NCBI GenBank assembly: GCA_963924555.1
Contig: OZ004581.1
Coordinates: forward strand, 4,154,001 to 4,218,000
Reading direction: 5' to 3'
Length of the DNA stretch: 64,000 nt
Source: Crambe crambe
Taxonomy: Eukaryota; Porifera; Demospongiae; Poecilosclerida; Crambeidae
The notes below the pieces were generated by a model. The model worked only from the letters and a program-made list of their open reading frames with translations, was not told where the DNA came from and searched no databases. Below, piece after piece: positions 24,873-39,800 of the stretch; within the stretch, counting starts at the first letter, position 1, and every line of letters starts with the position of its first letter. Made by a program: the position numbers and the translations under genes.

Positions 24873-27800
24873 GACCAGACGATTTTGGAAGTCGCTGTAA
24901 AATGATACTGCTTTGCTCTCTGCTCTTCATACTTGAGTCCTAGAATATTGAAGGTGCTCTGTCAAGTTAGGAGTTGCTGACTGCAGGAGGTAAGTATTCT
25001 GGAATTATGAAAGAAAATATTACGTAAGTACTACTCCAATGGAGCATCCGTGCCATCCCTACTTAGAGAGTACTATCGTACTCTCTGATACTTGCATCAT
25101 GGCTGATTCATAACAGACAATTGCCTTGGTTTACGCTCTGAGCATTGAGACAATGACAGATTCTCTAGTCAGTTGTCTAAGAATCATGTGTACAGGGCAG
25201 GGTAAAATGTCTTGCCACGCTAGCAGGTTGGAAAAGGACGTGAACATGTCAATTAAAGGTAAAAGATTATAGTACAGTTAGTTTGGTATAAAAATTATAG
25301 CATTCGAATGGTGAAATAAGTTGTATGATGATGATAATGATGATGATAATGAACGACCAGATATTGTTGCTCTTAATACTTGAGTCTTAGTACAACAGCA
25401 TCCAGTTGCCTATAATATACAATAGTTACAAAGTAATAAGTATCTCTGAGATGAGACTCTAGATACATGCACCATATTTTCATTATGGCTACGTATCTGC
25501 ATTACATCAAAAAAGGTGATGAATAAGTAAATGAAAAAAATAATAAGTGTGGATGATTGTGTGCAGTTCAAAAAAAGTTCAGCAACAAGGGAGTGAACTT
25601 AAGTCAAGTAACCCCTTACCTATCACCAGTATCGACAAACTACAAGCTAACTATTCCTACTTCACTCCCATGACAGGCCGAGATGAGATATAGAGGGAGT
25701 GAAGTAGGAATAGTTAGCTCATAGTTTGGTAATAATGGTGATGGGTAAGGGGTTACTTGACTGAAGTTCACTCCCTTGTCACTGAACTTTTTTTAACCGC
25801 ACACAGCCATCCTTACTTCTCCTCTTTATTTTTTTCCTTTATATACAGTGTCTGTATCATCTCTACATAAAGAGAACTACTTCTCTCTCTAATAATGTGC
25901 ATGCAGATGTCATTGATATCATGTCAGTGAATGTGACTAACTGTAGTTGTAGCTGTGTGTTGACCAGTCTCAATCTTGATCTCTCTTCACATGGCAACAT
26001 TGAGCTTAACTTGGGGATTCACCGATTCATCCACCAGTAGTACAGATTCATCTGCATCTACAATAATAGTTAAGTTGGGTAGAGCTGAACACTAGATTCA
26101 CTCATCATAATTATTGGGCTAAAAATTATTGCCTTGCCCAGAAGGAGAACACATACACTCAAACTTCTTTCATCTGCACATAGAAAATAAATAAAGAGAT
26201 GTGACCATTGCTCAAAAAAAAAAGTAAGCAGGAATATGGGGTCCCAACAATCCCTACAATACCTTCATGCAGTAATGTAAAGATTGTTGGCAGAGCACGA
26301 TAGACCCCATTTTATTCCTTCATCTCTACCCTTGTTTGCCTACACATCCCTACAGATATCGTATCAACACTCCAATGGCATGTGGAGATAATATTTTGTG
26401 TACATGTGTGTACATAAGATTTAAACTTTGAACTCACATATGCATGGATGCATGGGTGTAGCCAGGGGTGGTTCGGGTGGTTCGGTCGAACCCCCTTTTC
26501 AAAATTAATAAAAATATTTTAAGCGCGAGCGCGCGCTATGCGCGTACGTGCGTTCGTGAACGATCGATCGTTAGCTCGAAGTGACAGAGAATTCGAAACA
26601 AGTGAGGCAAAGCTTCTTATTATTTTTATCCAGAAAAGGTCAGTTTTACTTATAACTCAGCCCTACTGAGCAGTTAGTGGCTTAGTGCCTGAGACTATGA
26701 CTATAAAGTATAAATCTTGCTGTAAAAACTGTACAGGTAGCTAGCTGATTGTAGAAGTGGTACCATCTTCGTCATCTACTCATCTTCATACTTTCCCTGC
26801 CTTCATATGGTGCATTGCAGCTGCTAGCTAAGTGATCGTTTTGTTTATAAATTTTAAAAAAAACATCACGATATCGGTTACTCAAAACAGGGTGTGATAA
26901 TAGAAAAGTGGGCGTGGTCAGGCAAAACATTTTCCGCGCTAATGCGCGGATAATTTAGAACCCCCTATCAAAAAATTCTGGCTACGGGCCTGGGATGGTT
27001 GGCACCGGTACAAGTTAGTCTTTAAAAGACTTATGCCTGAGCACTGGTAGCTAAATATGAATAGTGCACACTGCTGTTTTTTGTAATCAATGAAGGGTCT
27101 GGGCTTGTGTATGTAAATGTTAAATGAGTTGATGATTCAAATGTCTGATTCCTGTGATGAGGTACAACTTGATTGTGTGTCTAGAAGTGATGTATTCACT
27201 GATCAGTGTCCCAAATTTGCTTCTCTAGGCAAGGCCTGTAGTCTCTGATCTTGTTCTTGCCTTTCCTGATGTTTGCTTCATCTGATAAGACATGTAGTTG
27301 CTCTGTTCTGGCTTTTAGTGATTGTTCTTGTTCGTGTAATAAGAATAAGTAATATAGTCAGCACATAACTGCAGTTTGAGAACAGAAAATCAATCAAGGC
27401 ATGGCTGCTTAGCAGACGAGTTTGTCTGCAATAATAGTTTTCTAGAATATCTCTTTTGCCCTCAGTTGTAGAGTAGGAGGTGCTAGTCAGCATGAAATGA
27501 CTGTAGCATCTCATAGTCCTGCAGCATTAACTTATGAACTAAATCTGTTATCTTACCTTTTGGTTGAATGTTCAGATCCTGAAGTTGAAAATATTGGTGG
27601 AGAGAATGCACTTCATTATGCTATTCAAAGTGAAGGTGAAGATTCGGCAATAGCTGAAGTGGTATCACTTCTACTACATAAAGAGTAATGCAGTGTAGCT
27701 AGTAAATGAAGTGTAACTAATTTTAATTTTTTGTACGTAGATCTTCCATACCATGTACTTGTATCTGCTGTACTTCACTGTATGATACTGGGGAGGACCC

Positions 27801-30800
27801 TCCAGAGAAGTAAGGGTTCATGTTCTAAGGGAGGGGGTGCAACCCTGCTGAAAACACTGAAATGAAAAATGTTACCTAATTATAAGTTAATATTTTAATG
27901 TACATGTGCATGAATTATATCACCCCCACAGTGAGGATCATAACGGTCTGCCATAGGCCATTTACTGGATCAAGACTTGCTTTGGTATCATCCTATTGGT
28001 ATTAAACATCCCATTGCACTTAGGAATGTATACCATATCATAATAGGGCCAATCGACTCTTCTCACGGTCTGACATTTGGTCAGATATTTCAAAAAGAGC
28101 TCACTGCCCCCGCCCTTCCGTTATTGGATAGAAGAGAAGGCTTAGGAATTATTTACACTCTGCAGGCACCCTTATGCTGATAAAAAATCTTCAAAAGGAG
28201 TTGCTTGGACTCCTCTGCTTATAGCAGTGTACCTGAATCTACCTAAAACTGTTCGTGTGCTACTACAACATGGAGCAGGTATATATATCAGTCAATCTAA
28301 CTCCACAAATCATTCATTTTTCTCTCTCTCTTTTGTGAACTACGTAATTAGATCCTTCTTACAAGCCAGGCGAATGCAGCAGTCTTTCGATGGCTGCAAT
28401 TCATGATGGAATGGTCCTTCAAATCTTACTAAAGAGCCAGTGAGTACTCCCCCAGGCACATGATTATTGGACCTTCATGAGATGCATGTGTGCCCTTCAG
28501 AGTATATATAATGGTAGTGTATCATGTACATAGGAAATTTTTCTTTATTGTCTACTTTCTTTCAACTCTAATTTAATCTGTTCCAAGATTTAAAATCAAA
28601 GAAAAATACATCTACTAGGAATGTTTATCACACACAGAGTGCAATTTATAACTATGCGATAACTTATGAAGATAGTGAAGTTCTAGAATTTCACAGCATG
28701 TGGGGATAGTACTATGTATGTATATGTGGATAATACTATTATTGAGGACACACCACGTATAAATAATATCAAAGAGGTATCATTTTATGAATTAATTAAT
28801 TGCAGAGAGAGTCTCCTTACAAAATTTGGTTCCCAAGCCCTTCGTAGTGCTGTCATATCCCTCAAGCCTAAATGTGTGGAGCTCTTGGTTCGATATGGAG
28901 CAGGTAATGCCGTATATAAAGTGTAGCCAGCTCTACATATTCAAGCAGTGCTACAAGTAGCATGTTTAATTTTATAATAATGTAGATGTTAAATTCCGAG
29001 ATGTACATGGTAGATGCCCTATTCACTATGCTCTCAGAACTACAAGTAGCACTGATTTTGAACGCATGGTGGTCTCCCTGAAACAAAGGTAAACTTATGT
29101 AGCAAAAGATGGTCCAGTCATATTACTTGATCATGAATAATCTATGTATTGCATATTAGCGTTAATGAAGGAATAGATCAAGAAGATGATGGTCGTACAG
29201 TCTTACATTTGGCAGTGACTCAAAACAAGATTGAGCATGTGCGAATTCTTGTTGACAAAGGCAGAGCAGGTAAGCCGAGCTATTTTAGAAGAACCAGATC
29301 AGATTATGTGCAACAGTATTGGGGACTCGCCAAAGTAGCACATGTATATATATATATATATATATGTTTTTTCTAACGATTTTTGTGTAACCATGGCCTC
29401 AGAGAGATCTACATAATACCGTAGGGCGGGTTAATTTCGTTAGGAAAAAATTCCGTCATATCCGGAATCGTTATGCTAATGAAAAAATTGAACGATAAAA
29501 TATTCGCACATGCGCATTGAAGACGAAAATTTTTCCCCCGCCCAGTTCTTTGAGAGAGACACTTGCGTTCGTGGCTATCACAAATATAAAGCTATTTGGG
29601 CTGCTGCTGTAGGAGAGGAGCTGGAGTGTAGGCGAGAACCAACTAACCTCGTTAGACATCTTAATGTATGGATCTCTCTTTTTAACCTGAGACTCTTCCC
29701 GCATCTCTTCAACTGTTAGCCGCTTCTATAGCCTTGATGGTGTCAAAGCGGACAATGGTCCATCAGGATTGGAGAGATCTCTACCAGGTGCAACTATTTG
29801 AGAAGAGCCACGAGCAGCTTTTAGAGCAGTTCCGAAGTGATCGCAATTGATGATCTACCACGTGTGTTGCGCAAAAAATGCGTGCAAAATAAGACAATAA
29901 ATTATGACGAATAAAATTTCAACTCTTTATACCAACGGTGAAATAGACGAATTTTTTCCCCTGACGAAATTAACCCGCCCTACGGTAAATATATATTGCT
30001 ATTGGTCCACATGCCAACTTCCTATAATGAATATATTCAGAACCCCTATACAGGAATTGATTGAATATGCAAAAAAACATAAGGTTTTTTTCCCCAAGCC
30101 ATAACACCAATGCTACTATATCAATCAAACAGATTGTATGAAGAAAGATAAGTCTGGAAATCTTCCAATCCACTGTGCATGTGAACATATTTCACAAGGT
30201 TTTGAAGACTTAGTACAAATGCTTAAAAAAAGGTGAATTATGTACAGATACATATAATAGTGAGGGGTGGGGGGGGGGGGGGGGATGGGTGTGTGTAGTA
30301 TGCCATGTGTGCTATCTGGAACATATATGGTCAATTATAAAATGAGTAGCAAGAGTCAGTGAGGTTCCTATGCTAGAAGTAGAAGCCAGTATGTGGATCT
30401 TTATGTACAGTTAGCACTTTTTCAATCTTTCTTAGCATCTTTATTCACCAGCAAACTGTATAAGATGTTAGTAACCTTTAAAAGGGGCCTTGGGGATCCA
30501 GAAGGCAAGTCACTTCACACTTTAAGTATTGGTCTGCTGCAACAATCTAGAACTAGCTACTACTACATGAGGGTGTGGTTTATTTCTTGCATGCATGGTA
30601 TAATATAATCATGGATAAAAATATAATTTTGTTAATTTAGGCTATCAATGAAACCATGAACAAAAATATAGAATGAGTATGAAATTTCACCTTACCTTTA
30701 TTGTTAAATTTCATTTAGTGTGAATGAGATGAACGATCAAGGACTCACTCCATTGCATATTGTAGCTCATAATAATGAAAAAGATCATCTTTGTATCCTT

Positions 30801-33800
30801 TGTAGGAATAATGCAGGTAAGCCATAAAAAATAGTTGGTTATAATGAAGTTCACTTCAAATTGCTTATTCAATTTACATTGAGATATGTAAAAAGGTTTT
30901 TATAAAATAGTTGGCAAAAAGTATACATCAGAATCTTCATCAATTAATTAATTGCTTCAGATGTAAAAATGAAGACTACTAGTCGTTATCATAAGCGAAG
31001 TCTAATTCATATTGCCACAGATTCAAGAGAAGGATCCGATGAAGACTTCAAAAGGGTGATTAAATATTTGACAAATGATCGTAAGCTGTAAGTTTGGAAT
31101 CCATCTGACATTTTGTATTGCCATAGCTATTGTTTGTGTGCATTGGCAAAAAGACAAGAAACTACCTTAAATATTAAATTTTGAACTATTTAGGAACGTA
31201 AATGAGACTGATAAAAATGGAACTATTCCATTACATGTTGCAGTACGTAACAAGAATTTTTCAAGAGTTCTGATCCTTTTGGATCATGAAGCAGGTATAG
31301 GAAAAGTTGTTTTTTTATGGACTTTCACTTACATATTAAATTTTGATGAATATTTAATTAGTGATAATTAGTAAATACACCAAGGACACCAAAGAGGAAC
31401 AACAAAAAAAAACCAACAACAAAACAGAAGCAGAAACAGCTGTTGTTTATGTATATAGACCTAATACATGATTTAAGAATTCATTGAAGACACACAATAA
31501 CATTCTTAAGGATGATTATGGTTCAGCTAAGTTGCTCTATGGCTATGTACTACACATACCATTATTCAGCAACCAAATCCATGTCCACATCACCTACGTA
31601 GCTAAGCTAGCCACTAGTTAGTCTACTGCTTATATACTATTATAGGCTTTAAAAATTCTATGGTAGCTTCACAAATCAATCAAGGTACTGTCACTTGATT
31701 GGTAATGAGTCCACATTCGACTTCATCCAGATAATCCCATCCATTCAGCCACCAATTTGCAATTCTGTTGTGTTATAGATCCTTTGATTCAGGATTCCAA
31801 AGGAAAGAATGCATTGCACATTGCTTTTGAGAATAATGCTGGTGGCAATATCATAATGAAGCTATTAGAAGGGTGAGATATACTATATTATATTAATGAT
31901 AGTATCTGTGCACTTATTCACCAATTCCATTACTGGATGTTTTGATGCTAAGCTTCTTTCATAATTAATAATGGAAGATAAATATTTTGTCCAGTGATTG
32001 GTATTACTTTGACACAGTTGCAGGGCGTTATAACTAGGGCAATGTATATTTGAGTAGCAGCGAGTGAGCGAGCAAGTGCTTGCTGACAGCTATTCATTTA
32101 TGTTTTCAACTCCTTAGAAGATTTTTTATATGCAAGTGGCAAGCAGCACTGCATACATAGAAATCTGTAATGCTTACCTCAAAGCACCTAGTGCCTACAA
32201 GCTGCTTAGATAAGCCTGGAGCCTGCAGCTCAAAAGGCTGTAGAAATGTTGAGCTGATAGTTCATTTGTGCTTTGCTGTTGTGTTATATAGCTAAGTGGC
32301 AGGCAGTTGCATGCATAGAAAGCTAAGTACTTACCACAAAGTACTTAGATATGTCTAGTTCCTACAATCCACTTGGATAACCCTAGCCCAACTATCTACC
32401 ATGCTATAAACAAAGGATGTAGAAATCAATCAAGTAATTACAATTGGAGGAGATATTTCACTCCCTTCAGCTCTGTGAAATATCTCCCCATATCTCACGC
32501 TGTAAATAGGTAATAGGTCTTATATATTTACAATTTCAATGAGTCATGACCTGAGAGTCAGCTTGCTCGCTGCAAATTATGTTGATCTGGTAGTGCATGT
32601 ATTTGAAATGGTTAGCTTGAATGTCACCTTCAGTACACCCATTCCATCAAAGAACAGCTACGTAGCTCTCTGAATGAATGATAGCCACTCTATAGTGTGG
32701 TAAACTGGTGTGCTTTAACATATCTTTCCTGAGATTACTATGTATTAGCTACCAAATAGCTTAGATAGACCCAAACATAGTTGAAAGAGATTAGACAGGA
32801 GAATCGATCTTGTTCTTCAATCAAATCCAGCTTAAGTTGAGCAATGCATACACCCATAGCACAGATATATATAAACCCATGCATCCATGCACATATATCA
32901 CCATATTGTCCCCAGAGCACAAACACACATCATACCAAAAGAGTACCAAATGTTAGCATGACCAGTCTGACAATTTAACCTACCAAAGAATGGTGATGCT
33001 TTTTTAAAAAAAATCAATGATATTGTCAATCAGCTATGTATGTATGTGTCTTTCATTCAGTGAGTGAGCAAGCTGTGCATGCACAATGTGCATGTTCCAA
33101 TTGTAACTGCTTGATTGATAGGGCTAGGTTTATCTAAGTTGGTTGTGGACATTCAATGTGCATGGTAAGTGCCTTGTGGTAAGCATTACAGCTTTCTATA
33201 TAATATGCAGCTGCCTGCCACTTGTATGATATCTTCTACTAGAAAGGAGTTAAGTATCAGCTCTAAAATCCTATAACTATGAATACTTGCTCACTCACTC
33301 ACTGTGACCCAAATGTTGCACATTGCCCTAGTATAAATGTATGCACGTATACTCCCACTGTAGGCATAGTGGTATTGATGAAAAGAGAGATGAGGCATAC
33401 AAATTGCCTATTGATTACTTAAATGCTGGAACTCCTATATCATCAGTCAGGGCTTTAAAAAGAGTTTCTCTAACACCAGAACCAAAGGAGATGGAAAGTA
33501 AAAAAATACTTTCAGCCACTCGAAGAAAAATCAGACCATCTTCAGTTGGAAAAGTAAGTACATAATTATTATCAGCTTCTTGCTGGCACGTATGCAGTTG
33601 CTGCATAGTAAGTTTTGATATTTCAGGATGGAGGATCAAGTAGCATGGAATTGAAGAGTGTGCCACCACATATTACGGGAGAGGTATCCTTTAGTGTTTA
33701 CTGTGATGGAGAGGATAAACTCTGTGTGTGTATCGAGAAAGTACAACATGTGGCAAACTGTAGCGATGTACCAAGTCCATATGTTGAAGTTAGCCTCGTA

Positions 33801-36800
33801 CCATCAAAAGGAACAATTTGTCAGAAGACAGATGTAAAGGGAAAAAATCATAACCCAGAGTACAAGACTGTTAAGAAGGTTAGAGTCAAATAATGACCTA
33901 CTAGTAACCCTTGTGCATGCGCCGAGGGTTAATGATCACACATCTTATACAGTTAGCGTATCTCAATCAAAAATGCACATAGCAACATTGTGTGTGGAAA
34001 GAATGCAGTGAGTCCACATGTATACTCTCTAAGTCCAGGTGAGTTCAATGCTTTAAAGCTTTAGAGTGAGCAGTATCAAGGTGAAAGAACAGCGACTCCG
34101 TCCAGGGCCAGCAAAGTGGCCAACATGGCTATTAGTACAAGAGATACTTAATATTCCTGCATGATGATAAATAATGTAATTAAGTTGCACTCCAATCATT
34201 GGTAAAGTCACATACCATACGATCAAATTCACACTGTAGTTTTACGCATTTATATTATTTTTAACTAGCATGTAGTGTAGCTGGATATGTGTTGTTTCCA
34301 ATCCAGTGAGTATTAACCACAGTATTGTATTCATTGTAGTTTATGGTTTCTAAAACTGAGGCTGCTACCTGTGTTCTGTGGTTGGAAGTGTGGGACAAGA
34401 GCGAGAAATTTCTTGGAGAAATCAGGCATGATCTTTCTTCTCAGGATCTTAATGATCAAACGATGCACCAAATCCAACTGATGGATAGGGTATGTTTTTT
34501 TTATCACATGAATATTGGTCAATTCCATGAAACCTTGTTGAATTAAGGGGCATAATCATCTACTATGCATACATAAATATATTATGTAACTGAGTAAATA
34601 AAGAGAGCCCACATGCTACGTAAATATATTAATGGAAGAAAATTACTCTCATGTCACATGATAATTCAGGTGGTGCATACAATCATACTATAAACAGGCA
34701 GTTAAAAAATATTACATTTCTATGGATATCAGGTTAACAACCACCAGAATCTGTTGATCACTGCTTGCATAGAGAAAAGAATGCTGCAGCCCATGATTGA
34801 TCAGACTCTAAAACTTGCACATGGGGTACAAATGCTTTGTCACCAACCCAGTTCTAAATGTATTATGTGTACATACATATGTAGGACTTGGTTTTTCCTG
34901 AGAAATCAGCACAGAAATCAGCACTGAACACAGCCATTGATCTTAAAAGAAATGATATAGTAGAAGTTTTGTTGGTAAAAGGTGCCAAAGTTGACGGGGG
35001 TACTTTCATGGCAGCGTTGAAAAAAGAAGACAAGTAAGTTTTCGAATTTTTTTAGACTGTGAGTCTCAATCACACTGATGAAGTTCGATTTTGTTATAGT
35101 AGCATAAAATTTAACTATAGTCCATGTCTCGGCATGACTTCCTACTTATATATAACACATGATTATGTATCATTCTTTGATATTATCACAGAGACTTGGT
35201 TAAAATTCTTGTTCGGCATTCAAAGAAAAAATATTTGTTTAGTCTTATGAATGAAGAACTCATGGATTATCCCAGTACTCTATTCAGAGAACTAATTCAA
35301 CACATGCCAGGTATCATTCTAAGCTAGAAGTAAGATTGAGGAATAAACTAAACAAGATTAGTTTACATGTGTTTCAGTGTAGCTATGTGTAATGGGTCAT
35401 ACTATCTTTAGAATCAGCCAAAGAAGTATTGCAGCGAAGTTTTGAACTGGATGAGGATCATAAGTATGTTAGATTCAACTATTCTCTCCTTCAACCATGG
35501 GATCCAACCAAGTAAGTATGGAGGTAAAGTATGTGTATGCTTTCAAAGATAAAAGGATTTGGCTAGCTATGTATAACCCTGTGTGTGTGTGTATCTAGCC
35601 TCATACTTAGGCCTGCTTTTTCAAGAGGCAGATGAAAAGCAAAAACGGCCTAATATAAATTGAATGCACAAGCATTCCAGCCCTCGAAGTAAGTATTTTT
35701 TGTGCACATCCATTACACAAATTGTAGTAAACGTTACATCATCATTATTTTTATCAGCAAGAAACCAATAACCATTTACTGGAGCTAGCTATCAGAGAGT
35801 GCGGTAGCACTCTCTATGTAGGGTTAGTACGGAATGGGCGTGGCTTCTCTCATTAGAATACAAACTAGACTCTCTGTATCTCTTCTATTCTTGGTACAGG
35901 CTCAACTAAACTTCTTACATCTGGAAAACATGGATGATATGACTGCTCAAACTCCTCCAGAAGAGCATCAACAATCGGCACCAGCCGCTGCCTAAATCTA
36001 AAATTTTCATGATTCGTTCATCAGATTCATCTTCTTTGACAGCTGTAACTCCATGATCCTTTCACATACGACAATGAAATTCATATCAACTGGTGCAGTT
36101 AATGTGTTTTTACCATTGTTTTATCTACAATTCCCTTCAAAATAATCACTCATATCGAACAACTTTTCATTATAACTATGTCAGCCTTTTTAAAATGACA
36201 TCATTTGTCATGTGCACGCGTCTCACTATCACGTGCACATACACGCGTGCCAACCAGCTATTAATTTTTACTATTCAAAGGTTGCATAAAAAGTAAAGAA
36301 ACAAGTGAAAGGGAAAAAATTATGCTAAAAAAAGGCCATGTAGGGTTAGTCTGTATTTTAACAATTTCTGTCAACAAAAATCAAAATAATGCTGCCTTCA
36401 ATAATAATCCCTACATCACTGCCTAAACCAAGCACAACACTTTTATACTGACATGAACAATTAAAGCAGCTTGGTGGGAGGCAGTGATGTAGGGATTATT
36501 ATTGAAGTCAGCATTATTTTGATTTTTGTTGAGAGAAACTATTAAAATACAGACTAACCCTACATGGCCTTTTTATTTAGCATAAATTTTTTTCCCTTTC
36601 ATATATCTAGCTAGAACACGTGTGCTATTTTAGTCATTAATACGGTGTAGTTAATTAAGCACATGGCCCTTTCACTTTTCCTCTACTCCATGGGAAAAGT
36701 GGGCCCGGGTAAAAGGTGGGATTTGACAGCTGAAGAAACCAGCAATTACAATCATAGTTCTTGAAGTGATGAATTTGACACACTACCGTGGGGCGGGTTA

Positions 36801-39800
36801 ATTTCGTCAGGGAAAAAAATTCGTCTATTTCACCGTTGGTATAAAGAGTTGAAATTTTATTCGTCATAATTTTTACTGTCATAAATTCTTGCACGCATTT
36901 TTTCACACGTGGTAGATCATCAATCGCGATCGCTTCGTGCAAGAGCTAGCTAGAGACTGTTGTAAGAGAACTGCTCCTAAAGCTGCTTGTGGCTCTTCTC
37001 GAATAGTTGCACCTGGTAGGGATCTCTCCAATCCTGATGGACCATTGTCCGCTTTGACACCATCAAGGCTATAGAAGTGGCTATAACCTAGCAGTGCTAG
37101 CTGTGCAGTTGAAGAGATGCAGAGTCTCAGATTAAAAAGAGAAGTCCATAGAAATGAGGTTAGTTGGTTCTCACCTACACTCCAGCTCCTCTCCTACAGC
37201 AGCAGCCCAAATTATTAATAGCTTTGTATTCGTGATAGTCACGAATGCAAGTGTCTCTCTTGAAATAGCTAATCCACCTGCCTTTGCATTTCAACAGAAA
37301 CTGGGCCTGGGTGGGGGGGAAATTTTATCTTCAATGCGCATATGCAAAGATTTATCCGTTCAATTTTTCATTAACGATTCCGGATATGACGGCTAACGAA
37401 ATTTACCCGCCCTACGGTATATAGTTACATAATATGAACATCAACACAATGACAATAAGTTATGTTATATGTGGCTACACCTTCCCCTTCCTAGCTACCA
37501 ATCATAAGCACCTTCCTTGGGTATCTTATTCAATTGGTGAGCAAAATAGTGAACAAAAGTATCAACTCATTAAATTTGTGTGTTTCAACTCCTTAAGATA
37601 CTGCTGTTAGCATATAAATTATAATAGTGTTGCTTTGCTTGCCAATAAGCACCAGACATGTTGTAGGTACAGACTTAATAGCAGCAACATTAATCATATT
37701 ATTTGCTTTGCAGACAACATTTTGACAAAGAGAAAGGTTTAAAGAATCCTCTTAAATTAATGGTAGGTGAGATGATTAATTCGTGAAGTGACCTGCATGG
37801 TTATTGGATTGAATAAAGATACAGAGGTGATTTTTTTTTTGTATAGTGACTCCTGATATGAAGTTGTATGTCTAAACATACATAGGTGACCTGCTGACTC
37901 TGGTCAAGTTCTACTGTTAATTAGCTAGTATGCACTCAACCTGCCATATAAGACTGGAAAACCTCACAAACATAAGAAAAAGCTTATAGATTCACTAGAA
38001 GATTAAAAAATTAATTTCTGACTGATGAACTTCCCATGGTAGCACCCACTTGTAGACATTAATTTGTGGTAAAAGAAACTAGATCCATGAGCATCATGTG
38101 TATTTATTTTTAGGACCAACTAGTGTACAAAACTCTTATGTCCTTTAAGTTTGACCACCTGTTAGAATTGAGCGTAACTTCTTCACTTTGATCTGTTATC
38201 TTGTGACCTTATGACGTTTCTGCCATCTCTGATATTAATTTTCAGACTGATAGTCTCATGATCATGCACACTATCCCATGGCATCCATTTGTGGACATTA
38301 ATTTGTGGTAACAGTGAAAGAAACTAGTTGAAATCGAGTGACTTCTTCATAATTGAGTACCTTATGAAATGATGCACAACATGTACCTTTATTTGCTACT
38401 GTAACAAGAACATGTAGATTTTATAGAAATGAATAGGGTACTTTTTTGTATGTGTGTTTTGAACATGTACAGGTGAAGTACAAAAGGACTGAACTTTTAC
38501 AACATCCAGTTATTGGAAGTTACTTACATTTGAAGTGGAACAGGATTGGGTTTTGGTATTACTTCTTCACTCTTGTGCTCTATGGGATCTTTCTTGTCTC
38601 CCTTTCTTTGTTTTCTCTGCTGGTGAATAGACCTCGGGATAATATTTGTAAGTCCTACTACCAGTAGCTATAATGCTAGGATGTATTCACTTTGCATATG
38701 CATATTAATATTTAATATTTAAATGCAGGTTCGAGTACAAATGTAACTGTTACAGCAAACCCCAAACTTGATAATTGTGGTAATTATAATATTACTTAGG
38801 TACATGCAGTATATAAAACATGTGGCACATACAAAGTATGCGGCAGGTCTGCTTTTTGCCTCGGTATTGAAGTGCCAAGGTGTAGTATTGGAGGTGACTA
38901 TGTTTGTGTAGTACGTACATCTTATTACCACCATGCACAAAATTTAATCGTTATACTCGTGCACATGACCTTGACCTTACAATATATCTAGAAAATGAGA
39001 AAGTAACTAAGCAGCAAGAATAGGCAAGTTAACAATCGTTTGAGGAAGTACAGGGAGCAAGAAAACCAACATGAAAGCCATAAACAGCGAGAGCAGATGA
39101 TACAAAGCTATAAAGCTCGAGATTTTATGATTGTCTGAAAAGCCTTAAGTAGGGAGTCCTGAGGAAAGCAGAAAGAAAGGCATGTTAGTTTGCTGGGAAG
39201 TCATTCATGTAGAATATAAGATCTTTAGTTTTCAGTATAACTCTTATAATCATATACATGCAAAAAAAAAAAAGAAAAAAGAAATCAGTGACAACCAATA
39301 ATGCCTATAGCCAAGTCTACTCAAGTCAACAAACTTATTATTTAATTGACCTCTGTGCTTCACATCAACAAATTATGTATGGTGAATGATGAAGATTATA
39401 TTATTAGCTATTACATTGTTCTAGGTTCAATACATCGACTTGGTTTCACTTTTCTCTTTGCTGTTTTGACTATTCTGCTGTCAGTGTATCATTTCTTTCT
39501 GGAGATGTTCCAGATTATAATATACAAATGGAATTATTTCAGAGAACTGAGGAACTATGGAGAATTGCCACTCTATATTCTCAGTATAATTCATGTCTTT
39601 GTTTTCTTCAATGATTGTGGATGCCCCATGGAGTGGCAGTGGCAAGTTGGAATATTTGCTGTATTCTTGGGATGGATTAACCTAATCATTTATGTATCAA
39701 AACTCCCCAAAACTGGAATATATGTCTTGATATTTTATCGAATTGTGATGACTTTTGTGAAGCTGATATCGTTCTCAATTCTCCTTGTTTTAGCTTTTTC

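Noticed and set aside
29510-29719. Frames inside the TA-flanked MITEs
   Set aside because: Both copies are non-coding inverted-end elements and the frames are not conserved between them.
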